44,476 bases of DNA, taken from the IMG/VR virus record IMGVR_UViG_3300025687_000084, positions 1 through 44,476 of that record; one strand, 5' to 3'. Positions 7,718 to 16,208 of this stretch are shown here, piece after piece. Every line of letters begins with the position of its first letter. The stretch's first letter is position 1. Origin of the DNA: a virus. Under the pieces are notes generated by a model, which was not told the origin of the DNA, searched no databases, and worked only from the letters and a program-made list of their open reading frames with translations. The translations under genes and the position numbers were made by a program.

Positions 7718-8652
7718 TGGAATACACCACTGACAATTACGAAAATATTTTTTCGGATCAGTTAACAGATAATATTGTTATTCATGACCATCTTGGCGGA
7801 TTTCTCCCTGGATACAAAAATTATATACTAGAGCACATTAACAATAATTATCCAGGATCAACAGTAATAGTGTCAACGTTGTTATTACCGGAAGTTAATG
7901 AAAAATATTCTAATATAAAATTTGAGTACAACCATCCATACTTTCTGTTTAGTTCGCTTGAAACGTATTTTACACATCCAGAAATTAAATTTGAAAATTT
8001 CGTTTGTAGTTTTAATGGCGGTTCTCATGTAAGCCGTCAGATACTTACATCAATGCTGCATAAACAAGGCATGTTTGATTCTAGATATTCAAGCAAGAAT
8101 TTTGTAGTATCACCCGAGTCGGTGTTTGGGCATATTTCTAATTATGTTGATAATCCAGAGTTGTGCTCTAAATTTATCATTGATTTTAACAGTGAGTTTT
8201 ACAATACGAATTATAGCTTTGGTTTCTTAAAAAATAAACATGAAAAAAATATTTACAATCTAGAAGGAAAAATAACCAATAGTTTTCTGCATTTAGTTAG
8301 TGAATCTATGGCAACCAGCGCACATCCTTTTGTTACAGAAAAATTTTTATATAGTATTGTCACTAGAGGATTGTATCTCGCATATGGACAAGTAGGATGG
8401 CATTCATTTGTAGAAAAATATTTTGGATTTCGCAAATTTGAAAAAATTTTTAATTACGAGTTTGACGAAATCCAAAACCCTATACATAGGTTAATTAAAT
8501 TATTAGAAATGATAAACAAATTTAAAACCTTGAGTAAGGACGATTGGAGAGATTTGTATTTAATGGAACAAGAAACCATTGAATTCAACCATCAACACTA
8601 TTTTAGTAAAGGCTATCTAAAACAGTTGAAAAGAGTTGCAGAGTTTAAGTAA
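7717..8652 (+). CDS. Glycosyltransferase-like protein with TEK motif (paralogue 1)
   Basis: A 311-residue protein starting at the ATG that overlaps the preceding stop (TAATG). The middle contains SESMATSAHPFVTEKFLYSI followed by YGQVGWHSFVEKYFGFRKF and YEFDEIQNPIHRLIKL. This ordered pattern, E...F.TEK......(P)...G......GF..F......D......R, recurs at 32209 and 38380 and resembles the C-terminal nucleotide-sugar-binding half of fucosyltransferase-like (GT10-type) enzymes. A glycosyltransferase role is inference. It precedes uvsX, whose promoter starts inside its last codons. Confidence 0.5.
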   Translation: MEYTTDNYENIFSDQLTDNIVIHDHLGGFLPGYKNYILEHINNNYPGSTVIVSTLLLPEVNEKYSNIKFEYNHPYFLFSSLETYFTHPEIKFENFVCSFNGGSHVSRQILTSMLHKQGMFDSRYSSKNFVVSPESVFGHISNYVDNPELCSKFIIDFNSEFYNTNYSFGFLKNKHEKNIYNLEGKITNSFLHLVSESMATSAHPFVTEKFLYSIVTRGLYLAYGQVGWHSFVEKYFGFRKFEKIFNYEFDEIQNPIHRLIKLLEMINKFKTLSKDDWRDLYLMEQETIEFNHQHYFSKGYLKQLKRVAEFK

Positions 8653-8664
8653 CTCGTGTATAAT
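8636..8664 (+). promoter_or_regulatory. Sigma70-type promoter for uvsX
   Basis: TTGCAG (8636-8641), a 17-nt spacer and TATAAT (8659-8664). The -35 box lies inside the end of the upstream coding region. The ATG of uvsX is 27 nt after the -10 box. Confidence 0.75.
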
Positions 8665-8690
8665 ATTAATTTTAAAACAGGTAAATTATT

Positions 8691-9818
8691 ATGGCTAAAC
8701 CATTTGACGTAAGTAAGTTCCGCAAAGATATTACAAAAAGTATCGACGGACTTAGTATTGGATTTAATGATCCTACTGATTGGATCTCAACAGGCAATTA
8801 CGCATTAAATTATCTTATTTCGGGTGACTTTCATAAAGGTGTGCCAATGGGTAAGGTAACTGTGTTTGCTGGCGAATCAGGCGCAGGTAAATCGTACTTT
8901 GTATCTGGCAACATCGCTAAACACGCCCAACAACAGGGTATTTTTGTTGTAATGATTGATTCAGAAAACGCACTTGATGAGCAATGGTTACATGCGCTAG
9001 GTGTTGATACATCTGAAGATAAACTACTAAAACTTAGCATGAGCATGATCGACGACGTTGCTAAGACTATTTCGATGTTTATGAAAGATTACAAATCAAT
9101 GCCGGAAGAAGAACGTCCAAAGGTATTGTTTATTATTGACTCATTGGGTATGTTGTTAACACCCACAGACGTTGATCAATTTGAAAAAGGCGACATGAAG
9201 GGCGACCTGGGTCGTAAGCCTAAGGCACTAACAGCACTTGTTCGTAATACTGTTAATATGATCGGCGCTTATAATGTAGGCTTAGTAGCAACTAACCACA
9301 CATACGCATCGCAAGACATGTTTGATCCGGATGACAAAATTTCAGGTGGTCAAGGCTTTATCTATGCATCTTCTATTGTTGTAGCAATGCGTAAATTGAA
9401 ACTCAAAGAAGACGAAGATGGTAATAAGACTTCTGACGTACACGGCATTCGCGCTGCATGTAAGGTTATGAAGACTCGCTACGCAAAACCATTTGAGGCC
9501 GTTCAAGTTAAAATTCCATATGAAACCGGAATGAATCCATATTCTGGACTAGTCGATTTGGCCGAAAAGAAAGGTTTGCTTACTAAGCAAGGCAACCGTT
9601 TACGTTTTATAGAACGCAGTACAGGTGAAGAAGTACTTGCTTTCCGTAAGGCCTGGGAAAATAATGACGATGGGATTCTTGATAGGCTCATGCAAGATTT
9701 TGCTTTTGCTGAAGAACAGATAAGTAACGAAGAAGCAAACGTAGCAGATGATATCGTTGAAGATGTTGTAGACAACGTTGCTGAATCTGTAGGAGAAGAA
9801 GAAAATTATGAGTCCTGA
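8691..9818 (+). CDS. uvsX: UvsX RecA-like recombinase
   Basis: A 375-residue homologue of T4 UvsX, which forms presynaptic filaments on ssDNA and drives strand exchange and recombination-dependent replication. Walker A is GESGAGKS (61-68). Walker B is VLFIIDSLGML. DNA-binding loop regions lie around KGDLGRKPKALTALVRN, and NHTYASQDMF and DKISGGQGFIYASS match UvsX. The C-terminus is very acidic (EEANVADDIVEDVVDN), as in T4. It is the first gene of an overlapping uvsX-small ORF-uvsY group behind its own promoter. Length and motifs are typical. Confidence 0.96.
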   Translation: MAKPFDVSKFRKDITKSIDGLSIGFNDPTDWISTGNYALNYLISGDFHKGVPMGKVTVFAGESGAGKSYFVSGNIAKHAQQQGIFVVMIDSENALDEQWLHALGVDTSEDKLLKLSMSMIDDVAKTISMFMKDYKSMPEEERPKVLFIIDSLGMLLTPTDVDQFEKGDMKGDLGRKPKALTALVRNTVNMIGAYNVGLVATNHTYASQDMFDPDDKISGGQGFIYASSIVVAMRKLKLKEDEDGNKTSDVHGIRAACKVMKTRYAKPFEAVQVKIPYETGMNPYSGLVDLAEKKGLLTKQGNRLRFIERSTGEEVLAFRKAWENNDDGILDRLMQDFAFAEEQISNEEANVADDIVEDVVDNVAESVGEEENYES

Positions 9819-10065
9819 TTTAGCTATGGAAATTTGGGAGGCATTACGCCCGCATATTAGCGGTAGCTTCCAGCAAGCAGCAGATGATTTTGTTGCAGTT
9901 CTCATTGAAAATGGTATGAACGCAAACGAAATTGCCGAAGTATGCCAAGACACACATTGTATTAAGAGTCTAAAAGAATATGCCGACGAAGAAGTCATTT
10001 CAAATTATGACGATGACGATGACGAAGATTTTGATTTTTACGACGACGACAATGATCAATACTAA
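9808..10065 (+). CDS. Small acidic protein between uvsX and uvsY
   Basis: An 85-residue protein with a helical N-terminal part (SPDLAMEIWEALRPHI...FVAVLIENGMNANEIAEVC) and a C-terminal run of Asp with aromatic residues. AGGAGAAGAAG provides a strong ribosome site inside uvsX; the gene overlaps uvsX by 11 nt and uvsY by one base (TAATG). I do not recognise the family. Its position suggests a role in, or regulation of, recombination. The acidic tail could mimic DNA; that is speculation. Confidence 0.75.
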   Translation: MSPDLAMEIWEALRPHISGSFQQAADDFVAVLIENGMNANEIAEVCQDTHCIKSLKEYADEEVISNYDDDDDEDFDFYDDDNDQY

Positions 10066-10517
10066 TGTGGTACAATAAAGTAACGCAAGATCTTTCAAAA
10101 CTTCCTGAGTTCATTGATTATTATATGGATGAACTACAGGAAGCGAAAAAAGAAGTCCGAATTGGTGGCAATGTAGAGAGTAATATTAAGTTGCTTCCGG
10201 GCGTTACTGAGCAACGCTTTAATCAATTACAAGAAATTGAAGCTGTGTTGAATTATCTCAATATTGAATTACGTAAAACAAGACGTAAGCATTTTCAAAA
10301 ATATTTAGAAGGTTATGCTCGTGCGTTAACTAGTAGAGATGCTGAAAAATATGTTGACGGCGAGCCAGAAGTAATTGATATGGAATACTTAATTAACGAA
10401 ATAGCATTGTTACGTAATCGTTGGTTGGGTATTATGAAAGGACTAGATACAAAACAATGGCAATTGGGACATATTGTCAAGTTACGCACAGCTGGAATGG
10501 AGGACGTTAGTGTTTAA
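10065..10517 (+). CDS. uvsY: UvsY recombination mediator
   Basis: A 150-residue homologue of UvsY, which loads UvsX on gp32-coated ssDNA. Family sequence is visible: KLPEFIDYYMDELQEAKKEV, LPGVTEQRFNQLQEIEAVLN, LRKTRRKHFQKYLEGYARAL, SRDAEKYVDGE and the end GHIVKLRTAGMEDVSV. T4 UvsY is 137 residues. The ATG overlaps the preceding stop, so synthesis is coupled to the uvsX operon. The end of the gene contains the ribosome site of the following methyltransferase. Confidence 0.92.
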   Translation: MWYNKVTQDLSKLPEFIDYYMDELQEAKKEVRIGGNVESNIKLLPGVTEQRFNQLQEIEAVLNYLNIELRKTRRKHFQKYLEGYARALTSRDAEKYVDGEPEVIDMEYLINEIALLRNRWLGIMKGLDTKQWQLGHIVKLRTAGMEDVSV

Positions 10518-11265
10518 AAGCGATCAAGAAGCACACGAACATTCTCTTGAGACATTAAATCTATTATGGCAATATAGTAGTTTTATGGAGAGTATTGATA
10601 CTCTTGTTGATATGGGTTGTGGCACCGGACTTGATTTAGAATGGTGGGCAAATGCTTACATTCTCGACGACGATGATAATAAGATTCCGTTAAACATTAA
10701 TTGTACTGGTGTTGATATTAGACCAGAATTACCAGTAGCAAAAGAATATAAAAACATGACGTATCAGTGTCGTGATTTTGAAGATTATTTGCCTGGCAAA
10801 GATCATAAAGGATATGATGTTGTTTGGTGTAATAATGCGTTCCAATACGCAGTGAATCCGTTAACAACACTTAAAAAATGGTATAATTTAATGACTGACG
10901 GAGCAATGCTGTGTCTGGTTGTACCATCAACAACTGAAATAGTGTTTAATAGGCCAAATATTTCGCAACACGATTATTCATATTATCATTACACTCCTGT
11001 TAGTTTGCTACACATATTATCAATTTCAGGCTTTGATTGTGCATTTATGAAAAAAGAAATCTCAGACCCCTGGATCAAAGCTATCGTATATAAGTCAGAT
11101 ATTAAGCCAATGGATCCAAAAACTACACGTTGGTATGATCTAGCTGATACTGGATTGTTACCCGAGAGTGCAGTTAATAGCATTAATACATATGGATATT
11201 TAAGACAACAAGATCTTGTACTCGAGTGGTTAGATCGCAGTCTACACTGGCTCGGCGAAGATTAA
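10510..11265 (+). CDS. SAM-dependent class I methyltransferase
   Basis: A 251-residue protein starting at GTG 10510, six bases after GGAGG (10499-10503); an upstream in-frame TTG lacks this site. Motif I is LVDMGCGTGLDLEWW, the acidic strand-2 motif is CTGVDIRPE, and the post-II region is GYDVVWCNNAFQYAVNP, followed by LKKWYNLMTDGAMLCLVVP. This is the Rossmann fold of small-molecule or sugar methyltransferases. It overlaps uvsY by 8 nt but functionally belongs with the downstream surface-glycan genes. Its 3' end overlaps the convergent sulfotransferase gene by 4 nt. The acceptor is unknown. Confidence 0.82.
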   Translation: MFKSDQEAHEHSLETLNLLWQYSSFMESIDTLVDMGCGTGLDLEWWANAYILDDDDNKIPLNINCTGVDIRPELPVAKEYKNMTYQCRDFEDYLPGKDHKGYDVVWCNNAFQYAVNPLTTLKKWYNLMTDGAMLCLVVPSTTEIVFNRPNISQHDYSYYHYTPVSLLHILSISGFDCAFMKKEISDPWIKAIVYKSDIKPMDPKTTRWYDLADTGLLPESAVNSINTYGYLRQQDLVLEWLDRSLHWLGED

Positions 11266-11927
11266 TACTTAAAGAAATCAAAGTCTTTTTTATATCTTGC
11301 GTAGATTAGATTTTTAGTCTTTTTGTCTAATATTATTTCATCGCCGGAAGTTTCATGAGCTTTGTTAGTAAGCATTGGAATTTCTTGCTTCCATGTGTTT
11401 GTTATGTCTTCCATATGTACAATGTTAATGGTAGTATTTGCACCATTTAATGTATAAGACGCACAATTGTCGTTTATACTCAATACTGTAGCTACATTTT
11501 TAGGGTTAATAAAGCTATATTGCGAGACGAAATGAATATCAGATTTTTCTTCTGGGGTATTATTTAAGTACACAGCTAGTTCGTACGGACTCCAACCAGG
11601 ATCTATTTTTGCCTTTATTCCTCTTTGTGGGCGTTTAATAGTCATGTCTTTATACATGCTAATAAATCTTGAGAATGGGTCTCTGCACATGAAGAAGTTA
11701 TTTCTTCCGTTATTAACAGCAGCATCTCTGTTAATTAATGTTAATTTTTTTCTAATACCCCAATGGTTGTTACCGAGACTTTCTTTAACAGAATCAAACG
11801 TTAAGTTTTGATCTAATCCATACAGGTGTATTGTCATAGCACTACTGGCATTCTTAGTACAATGCCAGAAATTAACATTAATATTTTCATATGTTGATAT
11901 AGCGTTATGAACCTTTCTAAAACTCAT
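11262..11927 (-). CDS. Sulfotransferase (carbohydrate sulfotransferase-like)
   Basis: A 221-residue protein of the sulfotransferase-2 type, which moves sulfate from PAPS to sugars. The 5'-phosphosulfate-binding loop is WHCTKNASSAMTIHL; the 3'-phosphate motif is FFMCRDPFSRFISMYKD (RDP..R..S.Y); the C-terminal IYARYKKDFDFFKY is typical of the family. It is encoded opposite to its neighbours, converging with the methyltransferase gene. A late box lies 5 nt before its ATG. The likely role is decoration of a surface or virion glycan. Confidence 0.8.
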   Translation of the reverse strand: MSFRKVHNAISTYENINVNFWHCTKNASSAMTIHLYGLDQNLTFDSVKESLGNNHWGIRKKLTLINRDAAVNNGRNNFFMCRDPFSRFISMYKDMTIKRPQRGIKAKIDPGWSPYELAVYLNNTPEEKSDIHFVSQYSFINPKNVATVLSINDNCASYTLNGANTTINIVHMEDITNTWKQEIPMLTNKAHETSGDEIILDKKTKNLIYARYKKDFDFFKY

Positions 11928-11932
11928 AATCT

Positions 11933-11940
11933 TATTTATT
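11933..11940 (-). promoter_or_regulatory. Late promoter box AATAAATA, 5 nt before the sulfotransferase start
   Basis: On the minus strand AATAAATA is followed by five bases and then the ATG at 11927. It is back to back with a plus-strand box at 11953, so the two genes would be transcribed divergently. Confidence 0.5.
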
Positions 11941-11952
11941 ATCTACGCAGTT

Positions 11953-11960
11953 AATAAATA
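11953..11960 (+). promoter_or_regulatory. Late promoter box AATAAATA, 5 nt before the nucleotidyltransferase-cupin start
   Basis: AATAAATA then TTGTA then ATG at 11966. No Shine-Dalgarno sequence is present in the 38 bp between the divergent start codons. Confidence 0.5.
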
Positions 11961-11965
11961 TTGTA

Positions 11966-12739
11966 ATGAAGATTGTAGTAGCCACCGGGGGATTTGACCC
12001 TATCCACAGCGGACATATCCGCTACTTAGAAGCAGCAAAAGCGTTAGGTTCTTACTTGATTGTAGGCATAAATTCTGACGATTGGCTTGTGCGCAAAAAA
12101 GGACGTTATTTTATGCCCTGGGCCGAGCGTGCTGCTATTGTTCGCGCATTAGGATGTGTTGACGAAGTTATTTCCTTTGATGATTCAGATGGATCAGCTT
12201 GTAAAGCAATTGAATATGCTCTCGGTGTTAAAAATGATACAAGTGGCTGGATTCCATTTGATAGTGTAATATTTGCCAATGGCGGAGATAGAACTCAAAA
12301 TAATATTCCTGAAATGGTATTTGAGGAAGTTGAGTTTGTGTTTGGTGTTGGCGGCAACGATAAAGCAAATAGTAGCTCATGGATACTTGAAGAATGGAAG
12401 TCGCCAAAAACAACTCGTCAATGGGGATACTATCGTGTATTACACGAAGTAGAAGGATGCAAAGTAAAAGAGCTTACAGTTGATCCTGGCAAGAGTTTAT
12501 CTATGCAAAAACATGCTCAACGCAACGAATATTGGCTTGTTAGCGAAGGCAAGTGTATCGTTAATAGTAGATTAGATTCTGGATACACAATGCCACCTAA
12601 ACAATTAGAAAAGCATGATGAATTTACTATTATTTGTGGCGAATGGCATCAATTAACAAACCCTTTTGACAAGCCATGCAGAGTTGTAGAAATACAATAC
12701 GGTAATCGCTGCGATGAAGATGATATTGAGAGATTATGA
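11966..12739 (+). CDS. Cytidylyltransferase/RfaE-like nucleotidyltransferase fused to a mannose-6-P isomerase-type cupin
   Basis: A 257-residue two-domain protein. The N-terminal half (1-140) is a nucleotidyltransferase of the HxGH class: VVATGGFDPIHSGHIRYLEAA (H14, H17), then VGINSDDWLVRKKG and WAERAAIVRALGCVDEVI. Such enzymes activate heptose-phosphate, glycerol-phosphate and similar molecules to NDP forms. The C-terminal half (about 150-257) is a cupin like that of type II mannose-6-phosphate isomerases: WGYYRVLHEVEGCKVKEL, MQKHAQRNEYWLVSEG and EWHQLTNPFDKPCRVVEIQ. Together they suggest supply of an activated sugar for the following transferases. The exact sugar cannot be read from sequence. 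The next gene starts in its stop (ATGA). Confidence 0.8.
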   Translation: MKIVVATGGFDPIHSGHIRYLEAAKALGSYLIVGINSDDWLVRKKGRYFMPWAERAAIVRALGCVDEVISFDDSDGSACKAIEYALGVKNDTSGWIPFDSVIFANGGDRTQNNIPEMVFEEVEFVFGVGGNDKANSSSWILEEWKSPKTTRQWGYYRVLHEVEGCKVKELTVDPGKSLSMQKHAQRNEYWLVSEGKCIVNSRLDSGYTMPPKQLEKHDEFTIICGEWHQLTNPFDKPCRVVEIQYGNRCDEDDIERL

Positions 12740-13407
12740 CTCAGAATTTTAAAAATCCCGATGCAAAGATAATCTACGAATATGTTGGTCATACTGCTCC
12801 TGACGATATGATTATGATCGATATTGGAGCAAGAACTGGCAAATGGTTAAGCCCATACGTTAGAACATTTCCAAATGCAAAATTTTTTTGTTTTGAGGGA
12901 TTAGAAGATCATTATAGTAAATTAAGCCAGCGATTTAGAAAAAATACAAATGTAGTTGCTACTCATGCAGTATTATCTGAATCAGACAATGAAGAAGTAA
13001 TATTTTTTAAGGATCTAAAACGAGCTGGCTGGAGTGGCATGAAAAAACACCAGTACATGGAACAATATGAAGAAATTAATTCTGTAACACAAACACTAGA
13101 TTCGTTTAATATAAAAAATGCATATTTTATAAAAATAGATGTTGAAGGTGCAGAGTTGTTAGTATTAAAGGGTGCTAAGAATACATTAAAAGATATAAAG
13201 ATAATTTACTTTGAATGCAACGAAGTACACTTCAAAGAATATAACTATACTGCAAACGATCTATACGATTTCTTAAATCAATATTTTGATATTTGCACAT
13301 TAGATTTAGAACCATTGACCAGAGATCAATTTTCATATATGACAAAAGATGAACGTAGATATGATCCTAACGGTTATCAAGGGAATTTTGTTGGGATTAG
13401 ACGATAA
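12736..13407 (+). CDS. FkbM-family methyltransferase
   Basis: A 223-residue SAM methyltransferase. Motif I is MIMIDIGARTGKWLSP, followed by FFCFEGLEDHY. The FkbM signature SVTQTLDSFNIKNAYFIKIDVEGAE (positions about 117-141) and VLKGAKNTL follow. These enzymes typically O-methylate sugars or polyketides; here a sugar of the surface glycan is the likely acceptor by context. ATGA overlap with the preceding gene. Confidence 0.82.
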   Translation: MTQNFKNPDAKIIYEYVGHTAPDDMIMIDIGARTGKWLSPYVRTFPNAKFFCFEGLEDHYSKLSQRFRKNTNVVATHAVLSESDNEEVIFFKDLKRAGWSGMKKHQYMEQYEEINSVTQTLDSFNIKNAYFIKIDVEGAELLVLKGAKNTLKDIKIIYFECNEVHFKEYNYTANDLYDFLNQYFDICTLDLEPLTRDQFSYMTKDERRYDPNGYQGNFVGIRR

Positions 13408-13408
13408 A

Positions 13409-13855
13409 ATGTCAGAGCCATCTTGGTCTAAGCGAAATGTTCTATTAGATAACTTCAACTTATCTCAATGTTCTGTCTTAGATATTGGATGCGGTGACAA
13501 GTCAATATTAAATTATTATTCACCAAAAGAATATTTAGGAATAGACAAGGATAACAGGGCAGATATTATAGTTGATTTTGATGTTGATTGTTTAGAGTTG
13601 AATAAAACTTATGATATTGGGTTAATACTAGGTGTACTTGAGTATCTTAGTAATCCTGATAAACTTATTAACGATTATAAAGGTAACGTAACACGTTTTG
13701 TTATAATAGTATTAACAAGGCACGCTCCAAAGATTAATCACAAATGGAAACGAGCGTTTAACGAATCTTCGTTTAATTTATTTTTAAGTAAACACTTTAA
13801 CGAGTATACAGTAACAAAGCATAACAGATATTTAATAGCAGAGTGTATAACATGA
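13409..13855 (+). CDS. Small SAM-dependent methyltransferase
   Basis: A 148-residue protein. The first in-frame ATG downstream of the FkbM stop is 13409, and it gives a sensible start to the fold. Motif I is SVLDIGCGDKSILNYY, followed by YLGIDKDNRADIIVDFDVD and YDIGLILGVLEYLSNPDKLI, as in MetW/ubiquinone-type methyltransferases. It is shorter than most class I enzymes, ending after NRYLIAECIT, but the core is complete. ATGA overlap with the next glycosyltransferase. Confidence 0.72.
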   Translation: MSEPSWSKRNVLLDNFNLSQCSVLDIGCGDKSILNYYSPKEYLGIDKDNRADIIVDFDVDCLELNKTYDIGLILGVLEYLSNPDKLINDYKGNVTRFVIIVLTRHAPKINHKWKRAFNESSFNLFLSKHFNEYTVTKHNRYLIAECIT

Positions 13856-14541
13856 AACCAATTCCAGTTTTTATCGGGTACGACCCACGAGAAGCAATAG
13901 CATATCACACGTGCGCTAATTCGATTATCAGACACGCAAGTAAACCAGTATCGATTATTCCATTAGCATTGAACTTGTTCGATGATTATAAGGAAACGCA
14001 CACAGACGGTTCAAATCACTTCATCTACAGTAGATTTCTTGTTCCGCACTTAATGGATTATCTTGGATGGGCTATCTTTATGGATGGTGATATGATTGTG
14101 CGTGATGATATTGTTAAACTGTGGGAATTACGTGAGGTAGACAAAGACGTAATGGTAGTTAAACATGATTACGAAACTAAGATGACTACAAAGTATCTTG
14201 GCGCAAAAAATGAAAACTATCCACGTAAGAATTGGTCAAGCGTTATACTTTGGAATTGTAACAGCCACCCTAATAGAATATTAAAACCAGAATATATTCA
14301 AAAGTCAACTGGTGCTCACTTGCATCGATTCAGCTGGATCAAAGATGAACGTATTGGAGAATTGCCGTTGGAGTGGAATTGGCTCCCAGACGAGTATGGC
14401 GAGAATCCAGATGCTAAATTGTTACATTACACATTAGGTACACCTAGTTTCCATGAGTTTGCTAACACCCCGATGGGTAGTGAATGGCATCGTGAACGTA
14501 TTTTAACTGAATATTGCGAACAGCATGATATTTTTAAGTAA
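13852..14541 (+). CDS. GT-A glycosyltransferase (GT8-like)
   Basis: A 229-residue protein starting at the ATG that overlaps the preceding stop. PVFIGYDPREAIAYHTCANS is the first strand-helix of a GT8-like fold. The metal and nucleotide-sugar DxD site is AIFMDGDMIVRDDIVKLW. LLHYTLGTPSFHEFAN near the end resembles the second metal-binding His region. It would transfer a sugar from an NDP donor to a surface glycan; donor and acceptor are unknown. Confidence 0.75.
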   Translation: MKPIPVFIGYDPREAIAYHTCANSIIRHASKPVSIIPLALNLFDDYKETHTDGSNHFIYSRFLVPHLMDYLGWAIFMDGDMIVRDDIVKLWELREVDKDVMVVKHDYETKMTTKYLGAKNENYPRKNWSSVILWNCNSHPNRILKPEYIQKSTGAHLHRFSWIKDERIGELPLEWNWLPDEYGENPDAKLLHYTLGTPSFHEFANTPMGSEWHRERILTEYCEQHDIFK

Positions 14542-15298
14542 GAATGGCGAAGATAGATATATCAATGACTTTGCTCGTGGGTGTGGAATAGAACCAACTA
14601 GCACTGAAACGTTTGATTACAATGATAGCAACGATACCATTGTACTAAGAGGTATTCTAAAGCATAAAATAATGAAACAATGCTGGAAAGACAACCGCAC
14701 GTTTTATTATATGGATACAGGATATTTTGGAAATGAAGGTACTTGGAAGTTTTGGCATCGCATAGTTAAAAACAATCTACAGCATACTACTATTATTGAA
14801 CGTCCTAACGATAGATTTAAGCAATTTAACAAAACTATTCACCCGTGGCGTTATGGACGCAACATATTAATTGCTATGCCAGACGAGAAGCCTTGTAAAT
14901 TCTATGATACAACACCTGAGCAATGGTTAGCTGATACCGTGAACACAATAAAGAAGTATACAGATAGGCCTATCGTAATACGTGAACGTTCTAAACAACG
15001 TACACAAAGAATTAACGAACCACTTGAAAAAGCATTAAGTAATGATGTGCATGCACTGGTTACATTTAACAGTAATGCAGCAACAGAAAGTGTATTTTAC
15101 GGTGTTCCTGTGTTTACACTTGCTCCTAACGCAGCAGGTCCTGCAGGATTGCAAGATTTAACACAAATTGAAACACCATATTACCCAAGCAATGATAAAC
15201 GCTATGCTTGGGCATGTCATTTAGCGTATGGACAATTCCATATTAAAGAATTAAAAGACGGATCTGCGAAACAAAAATTAGAAGAATGGTATGAGTAA
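14525..15298 (+). CDS. GT-B/capsule-transferase-like protein (YTDRP family, paralogue 1)
   Basis: A 257-residue protein with KKYTDRPIVIRERSKQRTQ and VHALVTFNSNAATESVFYGVPVF, the order seen in the C-terminal nucleotide-binding half of capsule-type transferases. It shares this with proteins at 16205, 17107 and 20119. In this copy the usual RPHP is RERS, so donor binding may differ. ATG at 14525 is inside the preceding gene (17-nt overlap); no other good in-frame start is nearby. Sugar or polyol-phosphate transferase activity is inference. Confidence 0.6.
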   Translation: MIFLSKNGEDRYINDFARGCGIEPTSTETFDYNDSNDTIVLRGILKHKIMKQCWKDNRTFYYMDTGYFGNEGTWKFWHRIVKNNLQHTTIIERPNDRFKQFNKTIHPWRYGRNILIAMPDEKPCKFYDTTPEQWLADTVNTIKKYTDRPIVIRERSKQRTQRINEPLEKALSNDVHALVTFNSNAATESVFYGVPVFTLAPNAAGPAGLQDLTQIETPYYPSNDKRYAWACHLAYGQFHIKELKDGSAKQKLEEWYE

Positions 15299-16208
15299 AC
15301 TAAAATTTGTAGTATTTCATAGAACTGACAAAAATAACGTAGGAGATATGGCATCTAATCCGCTACAATATTTTTTAAGTCCAGACGAATATGTCGCAGT
15401 TGACATTGCACATTACGGAAAGGTAGAGTTTCCAACTGATATTCCTGTTATTGTGGGCGGTGGCGGATTAATTGCCAATGAATTTTTTGGCGATGTATTA
15501 GAAGATATATTGGTGCATCCAGATAAGCAGCGTATTGAGAACTTGTGGAAGGAACGCTGGCAATTATTTGACGTTAACAATCAAAAGTTATATGAAGATT
15601 TTATTAGCAAATATGAAAAATTGCTTAGAGGAACATACGACAAAATCAAAAGTGCAAATGTGTTTAGGGCCATCTGGGGAGCAGGACATAATAGTAAAGA
15701 TCTGAATCCTAAAAAAGGAATAGCATATCCAGAATATCTGCTAAAATACAATGCAATCGGAATCAGAGACTATGGCAATGGATATAATTGGGTTCCGTGT
15801 GCAAGTTGCATGCATGAAGCTTTTGGTAAAGAATATACTGTTAAAAACGACGTTATCTGGTTTGAGCATAAAAAGCAACTGGTTAAAGAATTTGGCAATG
15901 ATCCAATACCAAGATACATAAACTCTGGTGATAATATTGAACATACTATTGAATTATTAGGCAGCGCAAATACTATTTTAACAAATAGCTATCACGGAGC
16001 GTATTGGGGCACATTGCTTGGTAAACGTGTAATTGTTGTTGGCGAATGGAGCACTAAGTTCAAATTCTTAAAGCATCAGCCGTATTTCCTGGATAAAAAG
16101 GAAGACTGGAAAGATATATTAGACGATGTTCCGGTATACACAGATGCACTAGAAGAATGCAGAGAAGCAAACCAACAATACTGGGAAAATATTAAAAGCA
16201 GCGTATGA
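15291..16208 (+). CDS. Polysaccharide pyruvyltransferase-like protein
   Basis: A 305-residue protein. The N-terminus FHRTDKNNVGDMASNPLQYF and PVIVGGGGLIANEFF, then IWGAGHNS and AIGIRDYGNG, and C-terminal SANTILTNSYHGAYWGTLLG with KRVIVVGEWSTKF follow the polysaccharide pyruvyltransferase (CsaB/WcaK-like) order. Family members add ketal pyruvate from PEP to sugars of surface polymers. Overlaps by 8 nt with the upstream gene and ATGA with the downstream one. Confidence 0.75.
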   Translation: MSKLKFVVFHRTDKNNVGDMASNPLQYFLSPDEYVAVDIAHYGKVEFPTDIPVIVGGGGLIANEFFGDVLEDILVHPDKQRIENLWKERWQLFDVNNQKLYEDFISKYEKLLRGTYDKIKSANVFRAIWGAGHNSKDLNPKKGIAYPEYLLKYNAIGIRDYGNGYNWVPCASCMHEAFGKEYTVKNDVIWFEHKKQLVKEFGNDPIPRYINSGDNIEHTIELLGSANTILTNSYHGAYWGTLLGKRVIVVGEWSTKFKFLKHQPYFLDKKEDWKDILDDVPVYTDALEECREANQQYWENIKSSV

